Part shown: piece after piece, positions 34,701-47,003 of the stretch
How the letters are laid out: the number at the start of each line of letters is the position of its first letter
Numbering within the stretch: the first letter of the stretch is position 1
DNA from: Davidsoniella eucalypti
Lineage: Eukaryota; Ascomycota; Sordariomycetes; Microascales; Ceratocystidaceae
Length of the DNA: 64,000 nucleotides
Assembly (NCBI GenBank): GCA_004009845.1
Contig: RMBW01000007.1
Span: 124,001-188,000 of the forward strand
Direction: 5' to 3'
Notes under the pieces: generated by a model
Database searches by the model: none
Told to the model about the DNA's origin: nothing
Seen by the model: only the letters and a program-made list of their open reading frames with translations
Program-made: the position numbers and the translations under genes

Positions 34701-35973
34701 TGGCAACTTGCCTTATCATATTTCTACCTTAATAAAGATATAAAAATGTATTAAAAAATATAAAAAAACATATACTAAATGTAGCCTAGTAGCTTTTAGA
34801 TTGTATCGCTTAACACTGTTGAGCTAACTTTTTGTTTAGTTTTCTATTCTTTCTCGTATCATCCTGCGGCTGGCAATTCTTTTTTTTTTGTTGGAGAAGA
34901 ATTCTTCTCTCCTCTATTTTTTGCGAAGCGATGCGACCAGGGTTCATTTTAGCAATTGCCTTGTCCTTCTCCAAATTTGGCCTAGGATGCCGACTTGGTA
35001 TCACAGCATGTAAAGTTGGAGAATGAACGACTAGGATTGAGTATTGCTCTAAAAATTACCGGTGAGCTTTTCTATATGTCATATGTGCTACTACAGACCA
35101 AATCGGCTTCTTAATTGTATTGATCTGCAAATTCGATGATATGATCTGGATCGATCTGCAAGTGCATATTGTGTAATGATTCAAAGAATCTAGACTAGTC
35201 TAGACACAGCTGTGTCATGTCAACTTAGCCGCTCGTAAAGCAAGGTGAAGCTAAGCTTTTTGTAAGTTTATCTAATTGCATGTCAACCAAACGATTATAT
35301 AAACATATGCGAGGTTTCTACCGTGTCTTAGCCACAGAACGGTCTTCTCCAAAATGAACTTGTGAAGTTACCTGTCGTCCAAACGAGAACGATACATATA
35401 TCAACCTGCTAGATATAAGCCCGGGACAACGCTGTCGCTTCGTCCTTGTTTCTTGGCTCACGGTACATTTTCGTTGAATATAAGTTCCAACCTCGGAAAA
35501 CGGCTAATTCAAGCAGAGAACATATGCCATGTGGCAATCATGGTATGTCACAACGGTGATCGTGACTAGGGTGTTTCAGTTCTCAGATAATAGGTTGCTG
35601 ATTTGGAGAAGTACAGTCGAAGTAAGCCATTGTGTCCAACTTAGCACAACAGAAATTGAGAGGCTCTAGGCGGTCATGCTATGCCAAATATATGTAAATC
35701 TAGCGTAGCATATTTCCGAAAGTGCCAAGAGGCTCAAGACGAGATGTCCTACGTTCTCCAATGCTCCTGGAATATTTAGAGAGAACAGGATGACCTATGT
35801 GTTAGGATGGGGTGTTCAGAGATGGTGTTGGAGAATACTGGGCATCGAATGCTACTTCAAAAAGTATATCTTGGCGTAAGATCGCACATGATGGGCAGTT
35901 CTGGAGATGGCAAAGTTCTGCAAAGTTCCGTAAACTCCCGGAGTCTGAGTTTTCGTGTGTTTCCAAGGACGAC
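31758..35973. other. long gene-poor interval
   Basis: About 4.2 kb with no convincing gene. The open frames are under 110 codons and lack domains; the one at 32770-33048 is a Lys-rich artefact of A-rich DNA. A9-A11 runs occur at 32870-32935. A repeated CTCGAGA lies near 33476, and a pair of abutting palindromes is listed separately. Confidence 0.5.
35189..35216. repeat. two abutting perfect palindromes
   Basis: TCTAGACTAGTCTAGA (35189-35204) and GACACAGCTGTGTC (35203-35216) are each perfectly self-complementary and share two bases. This is unlikely by chance in a short stretch, and is about 1.8 kb upstream of the Tgl2-like start. Function unknown. Confidence 0.6.
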
Positions 35974-37008
35974 TTATAGACCTTCTTGAGCTAGCATATC
36001 GGCTATTGCTAGGTAGAATGCAATGGCATTGAAGCCTTCGGGGACACCAGTGATCTTGCGAGCTGTCCGTTCAAGCATATTTGTCCAGTTGATCAAGTCA
36101 AGATGTGATACACCAACTAGAGATCCCTTATACGAACCCCAACGACTGCTTTCTATGCTGACCAGCCCATCGTTAGGACCTTCCATCTTGTTAATGACCC
36201 TGTGTGGGTACCAAAATGGATTCAGAAGAGATGGTTTCGGCGTCGTTGCTCCGTACGAAAAGTACCGCACGCCATCAACATTAGGCGTCAACGGGTTGAA
36301 CGTTTCGTTCATGTATCGTGGAGTCAACTGGAGAAACGCCTCTGTCCCCAATCCAACTTGTTTTAGCAATGAATAAACCTTTGGTAGTGGTATCCACGGT
36401 ACCTTGTGCAGCATAAAATCCGCAAATGGGCTACCTCGATGCGGCGTAGCAATCGTTACCAGAGCACGTACATCGATTCCAGTTGGACGAAGCGAGGATA
36501 TCATACACCGGGCATCTAGACCACCCATACTATGCGCGATCACGCTAATGGGCTCGTTGGGAGGACACAAGGTCCGGATCTGATCGGCCAGATGATTGGC
36601 CCGGTGCTGGATACTAGAGGACGGCGGGACGGATGTAGTCACCACACGTACATGATGTGAGTTTAGGGCATTGACAATTCCATGCCAGTAGTGGACTGGA
36701 GGCAGAAGGCCAAGTTCGAGCTGCGAGAAGCCAAACAGCCCGTGGGCCAGCACGATGGTGTTCTTCGGGGCAGCTAGATACACAGTGTTAAATGCTGGGT
36801 AGAACCATTACTGATGGGTGAACATACTGTACTTGTCACGGAGAAGCGCGAAATCGTTGAAAATCTCACGGTCAAGTGGTTTCTCGACACGTTTCTTTAA
36901 TCGTGATCTTCTAGTCGTCGAGTTCCAGCGTCTTTGAAGAAGACATGTGATATGAAGCTGTGATCGAAGCTGAACTATGGATGTTGGGGAAACCGACAAA
37001 GCTTTCAT
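35974..37008 (-). CDS. TGL2: mitochondrial triacylglycerol lipase, Tgl2-like alpha/beta hydrolase
   Basis: About 326 residues, the same length class as yeast Tgl2. Exons are 37008-36828 and 36773-35974. The intron (GTATGT donor, CTAG acceptor) restores DKYTAPKNTIVLAHGLFGF, in which the HGLFG segment is the oxyanion region. The nucleophile elbow is AHSMGG with Ser142; candidate partners are Asp262 (GPNDGLVS) and His284 (VSHLDL), close to the positions I recall for yeast Tgl2. The N-terminal 40 residues are rich in Arg, Ser and Thr with no acids (for example LQRRWNSTTRRSRLKKR), a good mitochondrial presequence. Tgl2 hydrolyses tri- and diacylglycerols in mitochondria. The first ATG in frame is used. 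Flanks are gene-poor on both sides, so context says nothing more. Confidence 0.85.
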
Positions 37009-40000
37009 ATTGGTCTTTGTGTGCTAAGAAGTTTAGAACTCTTCGCTCTTCGCTCTAAGTTATTAATGAAAGTATTAGACAAAGCCATGCTCTGCTACCA
37101 TTCCGATACCAAACAATCTCGCGATACAGGTGGAAAGGGAGACTTGCCTAGCTCAGCTGGCAAGACCTTTATGTCAGCTGTTAACGACCGCCAGCATCGT
37201 GTCGTTTATGTATTTATACTGTGCGTAAATACTGTGTTTTGTTTTATGGTTAACCCTAACCCTACCATTGCACTGTCGTACTCGGACAATGAAACTGCGA
37301 CAAGATCTTGACTGCATGTATATTGCTTCGTTTAATGAAGGCTGGAGCAAATAAAAACGCTTTGATAAACGCCCTGAGCCTTGGAGCATGCAGGTATGCT
37401 TGTTTGTAGCCACTCACATGCCAGAAGTTAACCCGACAGTTTGGAACTCCTGCAGGCCTTCGATGGGGTCATGTTCCAACATGCTGATATAGTTAGTTGT
37501 AAGTATCTCGAAGTTGTTTTCTTATCTATGAGGATACTTACTTGGCTCGCTAAACAGCGGGCTATGAGAGGAGAAATCCGGCGTGTATGGTATAGCAAAA
37601 TACCACAATTATCGGATCATAGACCTTGATCTGTGGTGGTGCGTGTAGATCACAAAGTGAACGGTTGGTTCAGTGATGGGCTTCCCAATACTAGGCATTG
37701 ATCAAGGCTACTAAATTTGTCCGACTAGATGGATTTTCGAACAAACATAGGGTCGTGTTGGCCAAATCCACTTTGAGAGGTATGGCACGCCTAGACAAAA
37801 AAAGACAACTGTAGTAAATTACGGAAGACAAGATAGCAAGAGCTTGTATGATCAAGCCATTTCTTGCTGTATTTAATCACAATATACGTGCGTATCCAGG
37901 AGGTGATGGAAGAGCCGGAATTGGAAGCTGTATAAGCGGAGTTCAAGATACATGTCAAAGCCGCATGCTACCATATATAAGTACTGACAAGACGGGAAAG
38001 ATCTCTGGTTTAGGCTCATATCCAAGATGTGTTTGATCGTATCGCAATGTACATATAGAGTGGTCAAGTGGCATGGCGTACTATAGTAGCAGTAGTGCCA
38101 CGGCAGGTATAGTCAGCATTGAGAGATGAGAATGAAACATCGTTGTAGCAATAGGCATTAAAGCGCATAAAGCATCAAGTGAAATGGTGCCCGTCTTCTG
38201 CCAAATCTGAATGACCAAACGAACGGCTGGCTCGGCCAAATAACTAACCAGTACCCTTGGAACACTGTGATAACAATGTTTTATTACAGTCGAGGAGATT
38301 CAGGAATGTTTACAAGGTGGCAAGATAGGCAATCTCATCTATCGTTACCTTGAGTGATCAAAGGTTAGTTCTAGCAATGGCTTGTTGGTATGTCTCTTTC
38401 CAATATGCTGCGATGCTATAAGAAAGCTTGATATCCTTGTAGCTTGGAATATGCAATACAACAGCCTTGGACTCAGTACACAGTATATCTCATTTAGGCC
38501 GCAAAATCGGACTGATTGTCCGAGGAGTAAGAAACATCATGCACATGGTATTGCTGAAGCTCCAACTTCGACTAGTGCTGTTGGCCTGTTTGAAAGTCCT
38601 ATGCATGTTGCTAAGTCGTAAGTCTTAATGTCAAATCAGCACCGTTACTAGGTTTAGTGGGCGAACTGTGATTGTGATGAGCTCAGCCATCTGAAGCCAG
38701 TAATCATGTGGTGTATGAACTGTGATTAGTCTGAAGAGTATTTGATTTAATACCAGCCACTTGCAATAAATAGTGAGAAAATATATGTGATTAGTGACAT
38801 GATAGAAACACCGACTTTTGTATTTGTGAAGACATAACTATACATACTACGTACCATTATAGATGTGAATATAAAACGGAATGAAAAATGTCCATAAAAC
38901 GATAACATGAAGTTCTCTACTAATTTACAAGGGCAATCCTTGATAGCTCGCGTCTATTCTAGCCCCCAACGAGCCTAATCCCAGAGAAGAGAAAGATCTT
39001 GGGATCAGTGAAGCAGTTTGTAGGACAACCAAGAGTAGAAAAAGGAGCAGTATCCAACATACCGTAACACTGCTTGCCAGATCAAGAGTACACCAGCTGA
39101 TTATATCACAGTCTTACAGAGCTTTGAGGGACGGGAGGAAGGATATGAGAAAATAAGGAAGAAACGCTGAAAGCCAACAGACGGCTTGTCTCGGATGGAG
39201 TCGTCAGACGAGGGAAATAGCCAGACAAACTGAGAAAGAGTGCGAGATACTACAGATATTGCATAACCTAGTACACATCAACTGACAGATTAGATAACAG
39301 ATGCAGCCTACATTGGCTGTGGCCTTTTCTGGCCCGATCAGGATATTGAATGACGATCAATACATGCTTTGAAGTATTTGTTATTTCGTTAGTCTTCTTG
39401 TTCATAGAAACCTCAAAGCCTTGTACGCAAACGCGCAATTGTGATATCAAGTTGAGGGCAGTAGATAAGGCGAACTTTGTACATTGAACAGGTAAATAGA
39501 GTCTGGGGAATCGACAGAACTATCTGCATATGTGCATAGTCTGTAGAATAAGATAAGGGCTATGATATCACATGTTGCCTGCCAGTCGTGTAAGCGCCGG
39601 GGGCGCTTCCATTAGCAAACAACCCTTGTTGATATTGGAATATCCCGCTCTTACAGGCGTTCTGCCTGTTGACTCACAGCTAGAACAGCCTGTATCTCTT
39701 TCGGGCTGCGATTGGCCCATCCATCACTCGCCAAGCTCGGGAAAGGATTCATAGGAAAGTCAACTTGTTCGAAGACGACGCTATTTAGAATGGAACAAAA
39801 AGGCAAATAGTTGTATGTGGAAATAATGCCAAGTCTAGAGTTCTTCCTACAATCTGCCAGTGTGAGCACTGAGTCTCCCGAGTCAACTGAGAGACCAAGC
39901 CAGAATATAATGGAAACCCCAATGGAATAGTCTATCTAGATCTATTCATCTGTCTAGGTGTTAATTAGTCATAGATATAAACGAATGGCTCTCACAAGTT

Positions 40001-43000
40001 CTTAGAAAGACAGATTTTGACCAGCTGAGCAGACACAATTGTGCTCTCAAACACTAGTACTAAAACTAGCCAAAAAAACAAGTCATAAGATCGCTATTGT
40101 TATGGAGGCCGTTGGGGCAAAAAAAAGAAGGACAAGAAAAAACACGAAAAAAACTAGAAGTAGCCAGTCAGAATGCATAGTGAAGGGAGCTTCTCTTGTT
40201 TGATGTCATATGCTCGAAATATCAGAATTACATATTTAAATTCAAGTCCATGATTCATTGTGGCGATTAAAAAGCTAGAGGTCATTAACATTGTGATGGA
40301 AAGATGTAAGATATAGAGCGCCTAGAAAGAAAACACCCACTAGTTTAGTTAACCAGCCTAGAACAAAACAGTCGAACAATAATTTTAGTACTGGACGGAG
40401 TTTGCCAATGGCTTGTGTTGCAGTTGCAATCTAGGTTTGGCTCACCTGCATAGATGAGCACGATGTCCTACACTGTGGTTGCATCAGGCGGCAGGGACTA
40501 TTTTACAGGTAGGTCTGTATCAACTAAGGGTTACTTTTGATCCTACATATACTGTACTCAAATGATGGGCTCTACTGCCCAAGGCTAGATCGTGGATACA
40601 GGTATGCATTTATGTAGGTTCCAAACCAACAGCACGCTATATTATTGTTGGCTGTTGGCTGTCACAGAGCTCTCCTTGCTTGTCTGACAACTCGAAGCGT
40701 TAGTGTCACGTTCGCCATACTCCGTGGTAGCCGGCCTCTTTTTGTGGCCACGATGGCCTCCCAGCTAAGTCGTCTTTTTCTTCTACGGCCGTTAGCAGTG
40801 GCCGCTTCGAACGAGGAAAGGCCTAGAGCCTGTAGTAGACTGCACAGAGCCCTATAACTATTCATTATATCTACTGTTACATGTAGTCGCAGTTCCCCTC
40901 TTTTTAAACCTACGGGAATTAGGGCCAGGGTTTAGATGGACGGGCCATCTCCCGTGCCATGACCACCTTGAACATTGACTTATTGTACTATAGACTATAA
41001 ACGGCTTATATAGGGAGAAGGAAAATCCACTGCAACTACGAATACATGTCAGCTTCTGACAGGTCTTAATACAATAGCGCTTAGGAAGTTGGTAGCTGTT
41101 TATAATTCAGCTCGTATACTGCACGAGATAACGAGGTAGATACAATGGCGTGACCTTGGTCTCCAGTGGTAGTGGTCATTGTTACACGCAGTATCAGAAG
41201 GAGAACAGCACTAGTTGAGTTGTATGCGGCGCTTGCTTTATAATGAACAAGAGGAACTAGTTAGTTGTTCGTGTGTTGGCATGTGGAATTTGGGAAAACC
41301 GGGCAGTGGTGAATAATTTGATCAGCAGCAAAATCCCTGAATGGAAAAGAAAGACATAATAGAAGAAATGAAGACATTAAACCGGATTTTACAGGAATCT
41401 CACCGACCAAGGTTTTCTTTGCTTCGGAGGTCCATTATGCAGTTGGTTCTAGGGTGAGTTTTGATTTATATCATTTAATCCTTTCGTAGCCAACTACATA
41501 AGTATACATATTTACGCTAGAACAGGCGTGACGATCCTCTAGAAGCCGAGGGTTTTCATGTTCGTTTCGTTTTTCCTGCCTGGTAATACATATCCTACTA
41601 AAATGACGGAAATAGGAAGAAAAACCAAGTTACCCCGGCAATTGTATTAGTGTACCCTGTAATAAAAGCACAAGCCACGATGACTTCACTTCCACTTGAT
41701 TTAGGCTGCATTTGACTAGTGCAAAAGGATGAATCGCCTGCAGTTACAGTTGTTGGTTCGGCGTTTTCTTCTAGCGGTGCTGTATAACGACATGATAATG
41801 GCCCACGCCGTAGTCCTTGGTATTCGTACTTTGCTTCGGTTAGTTGTCTAATAGAACAAAGTGTAGGAGCTGGTAAAACAAGGCCCAACGGCATAGAAGA
41901 AACTGCCCGTTCTTTTCCTAGAGAAGAATATGATTTGCTTCGCTTACAGATGAGGAAGCGTGGTCTAGAAGAAGAAACCACCCACCAAGAGACAAAATTG
42001 CATCTTTTGTTTTGGCTCCAATGCTGCGGGCGTACGCGGTCTTTTTTGTTCTTTTCTAGCTAGGCAAACAATCGATAGTTTATCAGCTTCAAACATATCA
42101 GATAGCGAATGAGCACTAGGAAAACAAAAAAAAACAAAAAATAAAAACAAATCCAGGCCACACTCTCTATTGAGGCCGTGTCATCCTCTCATGCATGGCG
42201 CTTGTAAGGCAAACGTCCCGCGGAATGATGGGAAGTCCTAGTCCTGCAGGCTCCCTCTTTGCTATCCTCTTGTCATCCCATATCAACCTACCGGGCACTG
42301 TAGTTGCACCCATTTTCTCTATGTCCTTGTGTTGGCGTATAGTCAGTTGGCCGTGCGAGAGTTGTAGTAAATATCCATTGTTCTTGAGGAACTCATATAT
42401 GACATCAAGCCCCCCCTTCGATTCGTTTCTTGAAAGCTTATAATAGCCAAGTCCGCCCTGGGTCTTCCTTTTATATTTTCTTCCACGTCTTGTTCGTCCT
42501 ACATAACAGAACGTAAGACAAAGGTCATTATTCTTGTCTTTGTTTATTCTCACTCTTGATAAAATCGGACGGTATATCTCCATTATCTATCATTGCTATT
42601 GTCCTCGAATATAACATCGCCTCGAATATAACAACTGCCACCTATTTTTATCTCGGATACCCACTTCATCGGATTAGAGAGAGCAACTGCCTTGCCTTCT
42701 ATTGTATCACCAATACCGAGTCCTTGTGCCACCTCAAGATCAACACCACCAGAGCTACCGCATTACCATAACCATAACTCTTTCATACATTGATTTGGTT
42801 TCGGGCAATAAGGCCCCGTGACTGTGTTGTACGTACTTTATTTTCCTACCAGTCAACTCAGTACACCGTTGTGCCACCATTAGAGAAGACATTGATAGTC
42901 TCATCTGGCCTGCCATTATCAACTATCCCTCCCAAGCTTCTCTCTCCACAGCAGCCGGTCCATTTCCCTCTCTAGCAAGAAGACAGAGAGATACAGAAAG

Positions 43001-43033
43001 GCAAAAACAACATCCTGCTGGTTGCCTCTCTGT
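37009..43033. other. 6-kb gene-poor interval
   Basis: AT-rich, with no domain-bearing frame. Items seen: a short telomere-like AACCCTAACCCTACC at about 37251, and a GC-richer block at 40640-40865 with small basic open frames on both strands, perhaps a mobile-element remnant. Two minus-strand open frames (41598-41981 and 42167-42583) are listed together as a doubtful gene. A- and CT-rich tracts occur from 42120 to 42180 and just before the RTA1-like start. Confidence 0.45.
41598..42583 (-). CDS. doubtful open frames, unrecognised (possible orphan gene or chance)
   Basis: Two open frames on the minus strand, 42583-42167 (138 codons) and 41981-41598 (127 codons), separated by A/T-rich sequence. 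The first is basic and starts MEIYRPILSRVRINKDKNND; the second contains SYSSLGKERAVSSMPLGLVL. Neither shows a domain, a signal peptide or a clear splice join to the other. I list them because they are the longest unexplained frames of the interval; chance is at least as likely. Confidence 0.15.
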
Positions 43034-44678
43034 ATGGCGTGCTCAAGCACTACTTGCCCCGTGGCAGGAGGCTTTCTATCTACCCGGCCATCCATTGGTG
43101 GTGATGTGAGCATCGCAGCCATATTCTTGGTTGTGACTCCGATAGCGGGGATAGTCGGGCTGCGATACCAGACATTCTCATACTCGGGCCTTCTAGTGTC
43201 TGGCTGTGTACTGCAGATTGTGGCCTTTGCAGCACGGCTTGTTTTACGCACGACGATGGACAGCCAGGCATGGTTCGCGGTATGGGAAACATGTGGCTTG
43301 CTCGGGCCGGCGGCTATGGCGCTGGCTGGATTCTTGGTTATGCCGCACATGCTCATGCTGGCCGGCGAGCGCCAGGGACCCGTTGGTGCCCGTCATATTG
43401 GCTACATGTTCATCGTGCTGCAGTGTGTATCGGCCGTTTTGATCTTGGTTGGCTCATGGAGGATGGTGTTGGCCGTTGATGACTCGACGGTAAGCCTGAG
43501 TTACTGCCGCTGCGTGGGAAGAAAGAAGAAGCCCGAAGCAATGGGAGGGAATATGTTCGAAGAATCACTGACTAACTGTCTTCTCATCAACATTAGGGGC
43601 TCCGCGATATTTCCTCATTGATGGCAGGCCTTGCTATCCAGATTACAACCCTTCTTCTATTCTTGGCCTCCCAAATCTGGTACATTCTCGATCTTTATAC
43701 CGACGCTGCCCTCGCCCAGTCGCCATTTGTTGAGATTGCGCTATCCGTGAAGTTCCGGCGAGTTTTGTCTAGTAAGTATTTCAATTCCAGAAAGACTCTT
43801 CACTAGAAGAATGAAACGTAACCGAGCAAGAACTTGCCAGCTGACCGACGTAACGTGCAAACTGGCTAGATCTCCAACTCACGTCTATATTGCTACTATC
43901 CGTCTTTGTGCTGCGCACTGTCGAGCTCTCGTCCGGTCTGAACAGCAAGATTGCCCAGTCTGACGCTGCTGCCGTGATAATCAGTGGGATCATTCCGTTT
44001 CTTGTCGCGATATTGATGACAATGGTTAGCCCATCTGCCGCCTTTGGCCGCCCAGCATGGCTCAAGACCTCCCCATATCGGAGCGGACGTGCCGAGCGCC
44101 CAGCCAACATCATGGTCATCAACTCACCACGACCAACTAATCCGCCTATCGCATACACCGATGGCACCGCGTCGGCTGGCCAGTCTCCGGCTGTTGGTCC
44201 TGGAGCATATGGCGAAAGTCCATTCACGTATAGCAGCACCGGCTCTCCCGGCGGCCGAGGCTGGAGCGCTCCTGCTACCGGGGGATCATCTGCACCGCTG
44301 TACACGCCAGCATCGGGGTTCACATCACACCACATGACCCTGAAACACGACGACGAAGACGACGATGCGAGCCGTGGCTGTCTATCCTTCTTGTCCTCCT
44401 CCGGCCGACGTAGACGTCGCGAACAGCGCCGATCTGTGGCTCTAGCTTCGCCGTGCTCGGCTGAAGGCATCCCATACAAGTTCTACGACCCTAGTATCGC
44501 CCTACAGCGTAGTCCGCAGACTAGACAGCCTATCTCTCCAGGCGCAAGAGGACCGCCGCTAAACGCGTCTGGAAACCCTCGAGATGGCCCGGCGCCACCG
44601 CCTTTGGCAGCGCGATCGCGGCAGAAACGGGCGTCGGCACCTCCAACTCACATGGTCAATGATGATGAGCTATGGTAG
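43034..44678 (+). CDS. RTA1-like seven-helix membrane protein with long cytosolic tail
   Basis: About 479 residues from exons 43034-43489, 43597-43771 and 43870-44678. Introns have GTAAGC and GTAAGT donors and end TTAG and CTAG. The start MACSSTTCPVAGGFLSTRPS matches the usual N-terminus of the family, so I reject the upstream non-ATG extension. Seven membrane spans are expected; signatures include LGPAAMALAGFLVMPHMLML, RHIGYMFIVLQ and LRTVELSSGLNSKI. RTA1-like proteins (yeast Rta1, Rsb1) act in the plasma membrane in lipid translocation or resistance to amphipathic drugs. The last 190 residues, from about AFGRPAWL, are Pro/Ser/Gly-rich and disordered, with an acidic DDEDDD patch and a Lys/Arg-rich RRRRREQRR patch. 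That is far longer than the typical tail and may be a regulatory platform. Substrate unknown. Confidence 0.87.
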
Positions 44679-46421
44679 CTTGAGTAGTATTCGTTCTTGT
44701 TGTCGGTCTTTTACTTGTTGTTCTTTCTTTTTTTTGTGTGTGCTGCTCTCTTTTCTTTGTACATATTATCAGAGATGGTGTCGTGATCTTGTTAGATTGC
44801 TTTGTCTTTCATTCCTCTCTTTATCTTTTCCTACCTGCATATACTTTATGTCTCGCAATGATTTACTTGTCACTTTATTTTCTCACTTGACCAGTCAATG
44901 TGTCTACCTGTAGTCAATCTTAATGTTTCTTGGTTCAGTCGAGACTTCCTTCCCGCCTTTTTGGGACAATCCTCTTCCCCTTGCTACATATGATAGTGAG
45001 ACTATAGCCAGGCTGCTATTGCTGCCTTTGCCTCCCCTGGATATGAGGCACGATATGGTATGGTCCTTGTATTGCCAGGGCTTCTCGCCTGTTAATGTTA
45101 AGAAATGAGGAAAAGGAAAAGGAAAAGAGCAACCCCCCCTGAAGATAGCCGTGCCCTATTCTTTTTCCCAGTGCAAGGCCCGGATCTTCTTATGCACGAT
45201 TTGTGGAACGCCATGTGAGTGGAATATGCTAGTCATCAGAACCACTTAAGGACCCTGCTTGTGCCATCGAGGTTTAATGCTTACACGGATATCTATATTA
45301 CGTGCATATTGTCTTGTGTTTTGATGTTTATATGCCAGTTTGAGTATTTCGAATATGGCACGAGTAATGCTGTAAAGACACCTACATCAGGTATAGTAGA
45401 TACATAGGTATATGTTAGCATATATAGATATATAACATGATATAAATAGAGTTCTTCATACTTGCATTATAGTTATGTATTCTTTCCATATACCCCTGGA
45501 AACGCGATCAACACATCTATTCCAAGGCCACGGCCCTCATCTTACTTAGCTTGAAACATTTGTGCTAGACAGGTCGTCAAAGTGCCGTTCTTGCTACTAT
45601 TTTATTATGCTTGGCAACGCTTATGTTTCTTCTACAGGTGTTCTTTTCTGACTACCATAGTAACCAAAGACCAGCCCCAAAATGATCACTGGCGCGTCAA
45701 AAAATAAAAAATAAAAATAAAATAAAAAAATAAAAGTAGTGTAGGCGACGATAAGGAAGAAAAGTTCAGACTAACTCCCGAGGATCTGGGGATTCCTTTT
45801 TCTTTCCTTTTTCATATATTCGTGATATTCCCATATATTAATTGATCCTCGCTTTGTTTGGCTTCAGCCGCATCCCTTTCCATCCGTTTGTCTTCTCCCT
45901 TATAATCTGGAGCTGTATATATTTGCATCTATTTCTATCCATCTTGTTCTTTTTCTTCAATTTCCATCGACAAACAACGTCTTGATTCGTTCTATTCACC
46001 AACAACAGAGCCGTCTTGTGAAAATAAAAAACAGGCAAATCTTCAAGCGGCATCGGGTTTCCTCCGCTTGCTTTTCCCATCATAGAAACGGAGGTCCTCT
46101 TCAAGCTAGCGTCCGGCCTATCAAAGACGACTTCTCTTAGATTTTGCTCTAGATTCGCTACTATACGAGCAAATAATAGTGAAAGAAGCATCAAAGAAAG
46201 AGAACCATCTTAACCCCGGATCCAACGCTAGAAGGCAAATAAACACTACGTCAAACCCGTGATTGGTGTATTTGTTTCTTTGTTCCGAATCTAGCAGTCC
46301 GCCTTGCCATTTTCGGCATCGATATATCTTTTGGTGTTTCTTTACATCTTTCTTTGATTTTGGTTTTCCAGTTTAGCCGCCACATCGTCTCATATTTAGG
46401 CCGTTATATAAAAAGAAGAAA
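44679..46421. other. intergenic
   Basis: T/CT-rich 3' region of the RTA1-like gene, then AT-rich DNA with an A/T microsatellite-like run at 45700-45735. The last 500 bases on the + strand are CT-rich, as expected of the next gene's leader. The minus-strand frame at 45838-46194 lies inside that leader and is not supported. Confidence 0.5.
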
Positions 46422-47003
46422 ATGTCACACAAACGCCCACCGAAAGGCATGGTTAAAGCCCGCATCAACACTTTGCTTCTAGCTTGCCATATCCTGCTTA
46501 TGCTAGCAGAGACCCAAGACGATGTCTTGCGCGCTCTCGTAAAAGCAGATCAGGCATTCCACGTCGCCTCCATGTTCGCATTGCCCGAGATGCAAGCCAA
46601 GGCGCATCTATATCGTGGCCACTGTTTCCGGGCCCTAGCCATGTGGACCGAAGCCCAACAATGCTATATATGGGTAGCCAATACGTCCGCCAACAGCGAC
46701 AGCCCCATCCCAGGAGATGTTGCCCGTCTATCAACAAAGTGTTTGGCTAATATGGCCGTAGAGAAGGAGGCCATGGTGCAGATACAGCTGCGTAGAGAAG
46801 GCGGTGGCGTCCGTGATGGTGGCGTAACAGCCGCAAAGAAGACTGTCGAGTTAAGTGACGATGACTCGTATCTGCTTCAAAGAGTTCGAGATGTCGGGGA
46901 GGAGAAGGATGCCGATAAACAAGCGATGCAAGCGGCGCTATTACCGCGAAATCGGGCAACGGCACAGTCGGTGGAAAGGAACAAAGAAAGTCCCCATGTC
47001 TAG
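46422..47003 (+). CDS. small TPR-like conserved fungal protein, function unknown
   Basis: Single-exon, 193 residues. The first half is helical and resembles a pair of TPR-type hairpins: INTLLLACHILLMLAETQDD, then ALVKADQAFHVASMFALPEM and AHLYRGHCFRALAMWTEAQQ. The second half is charged and probably disordered (TVELSDDDSY, then QSVERNKESPHV at the end). TPR-like repeats bind other proteins; no partner is indicated. There is no signal peptide or membrane span. The start AAAATGTCAC has a good context and a CT-rich leader of about 500 bp. I do not recognise an orthologue with a known role. Confidence 0.6.
   Translation: MSHKRPPKGMVKARINTLLLACHILLMLAETQDDVLRALVKADQAFHVASMFALPEMQAKAHLYRGHCFRALAMWTEAQQCYIWVANTSANSDSPIPGDVARLSTKCLANMAVEKEAMVQIQLRREGGGVRDGGVTAAKKTVELSDDDSYLLQRVRDVGEEKDADKQAMQAALLPRNRATAQSVERNKESPHV

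Noticed and set aside
43022..43033. Upstream TTG start for the RTA1-like protein
   Set aside because: The ATG at 43034 gives the normal family N-terminus and TTG starts are not expected in a fungal nuclear gene.
45838..46194. 118-codon minus-strand frame before the TPR-like gene
   Set aside because: It lies in a CT-rich leader of the opposite strand, with no recognisable domain.
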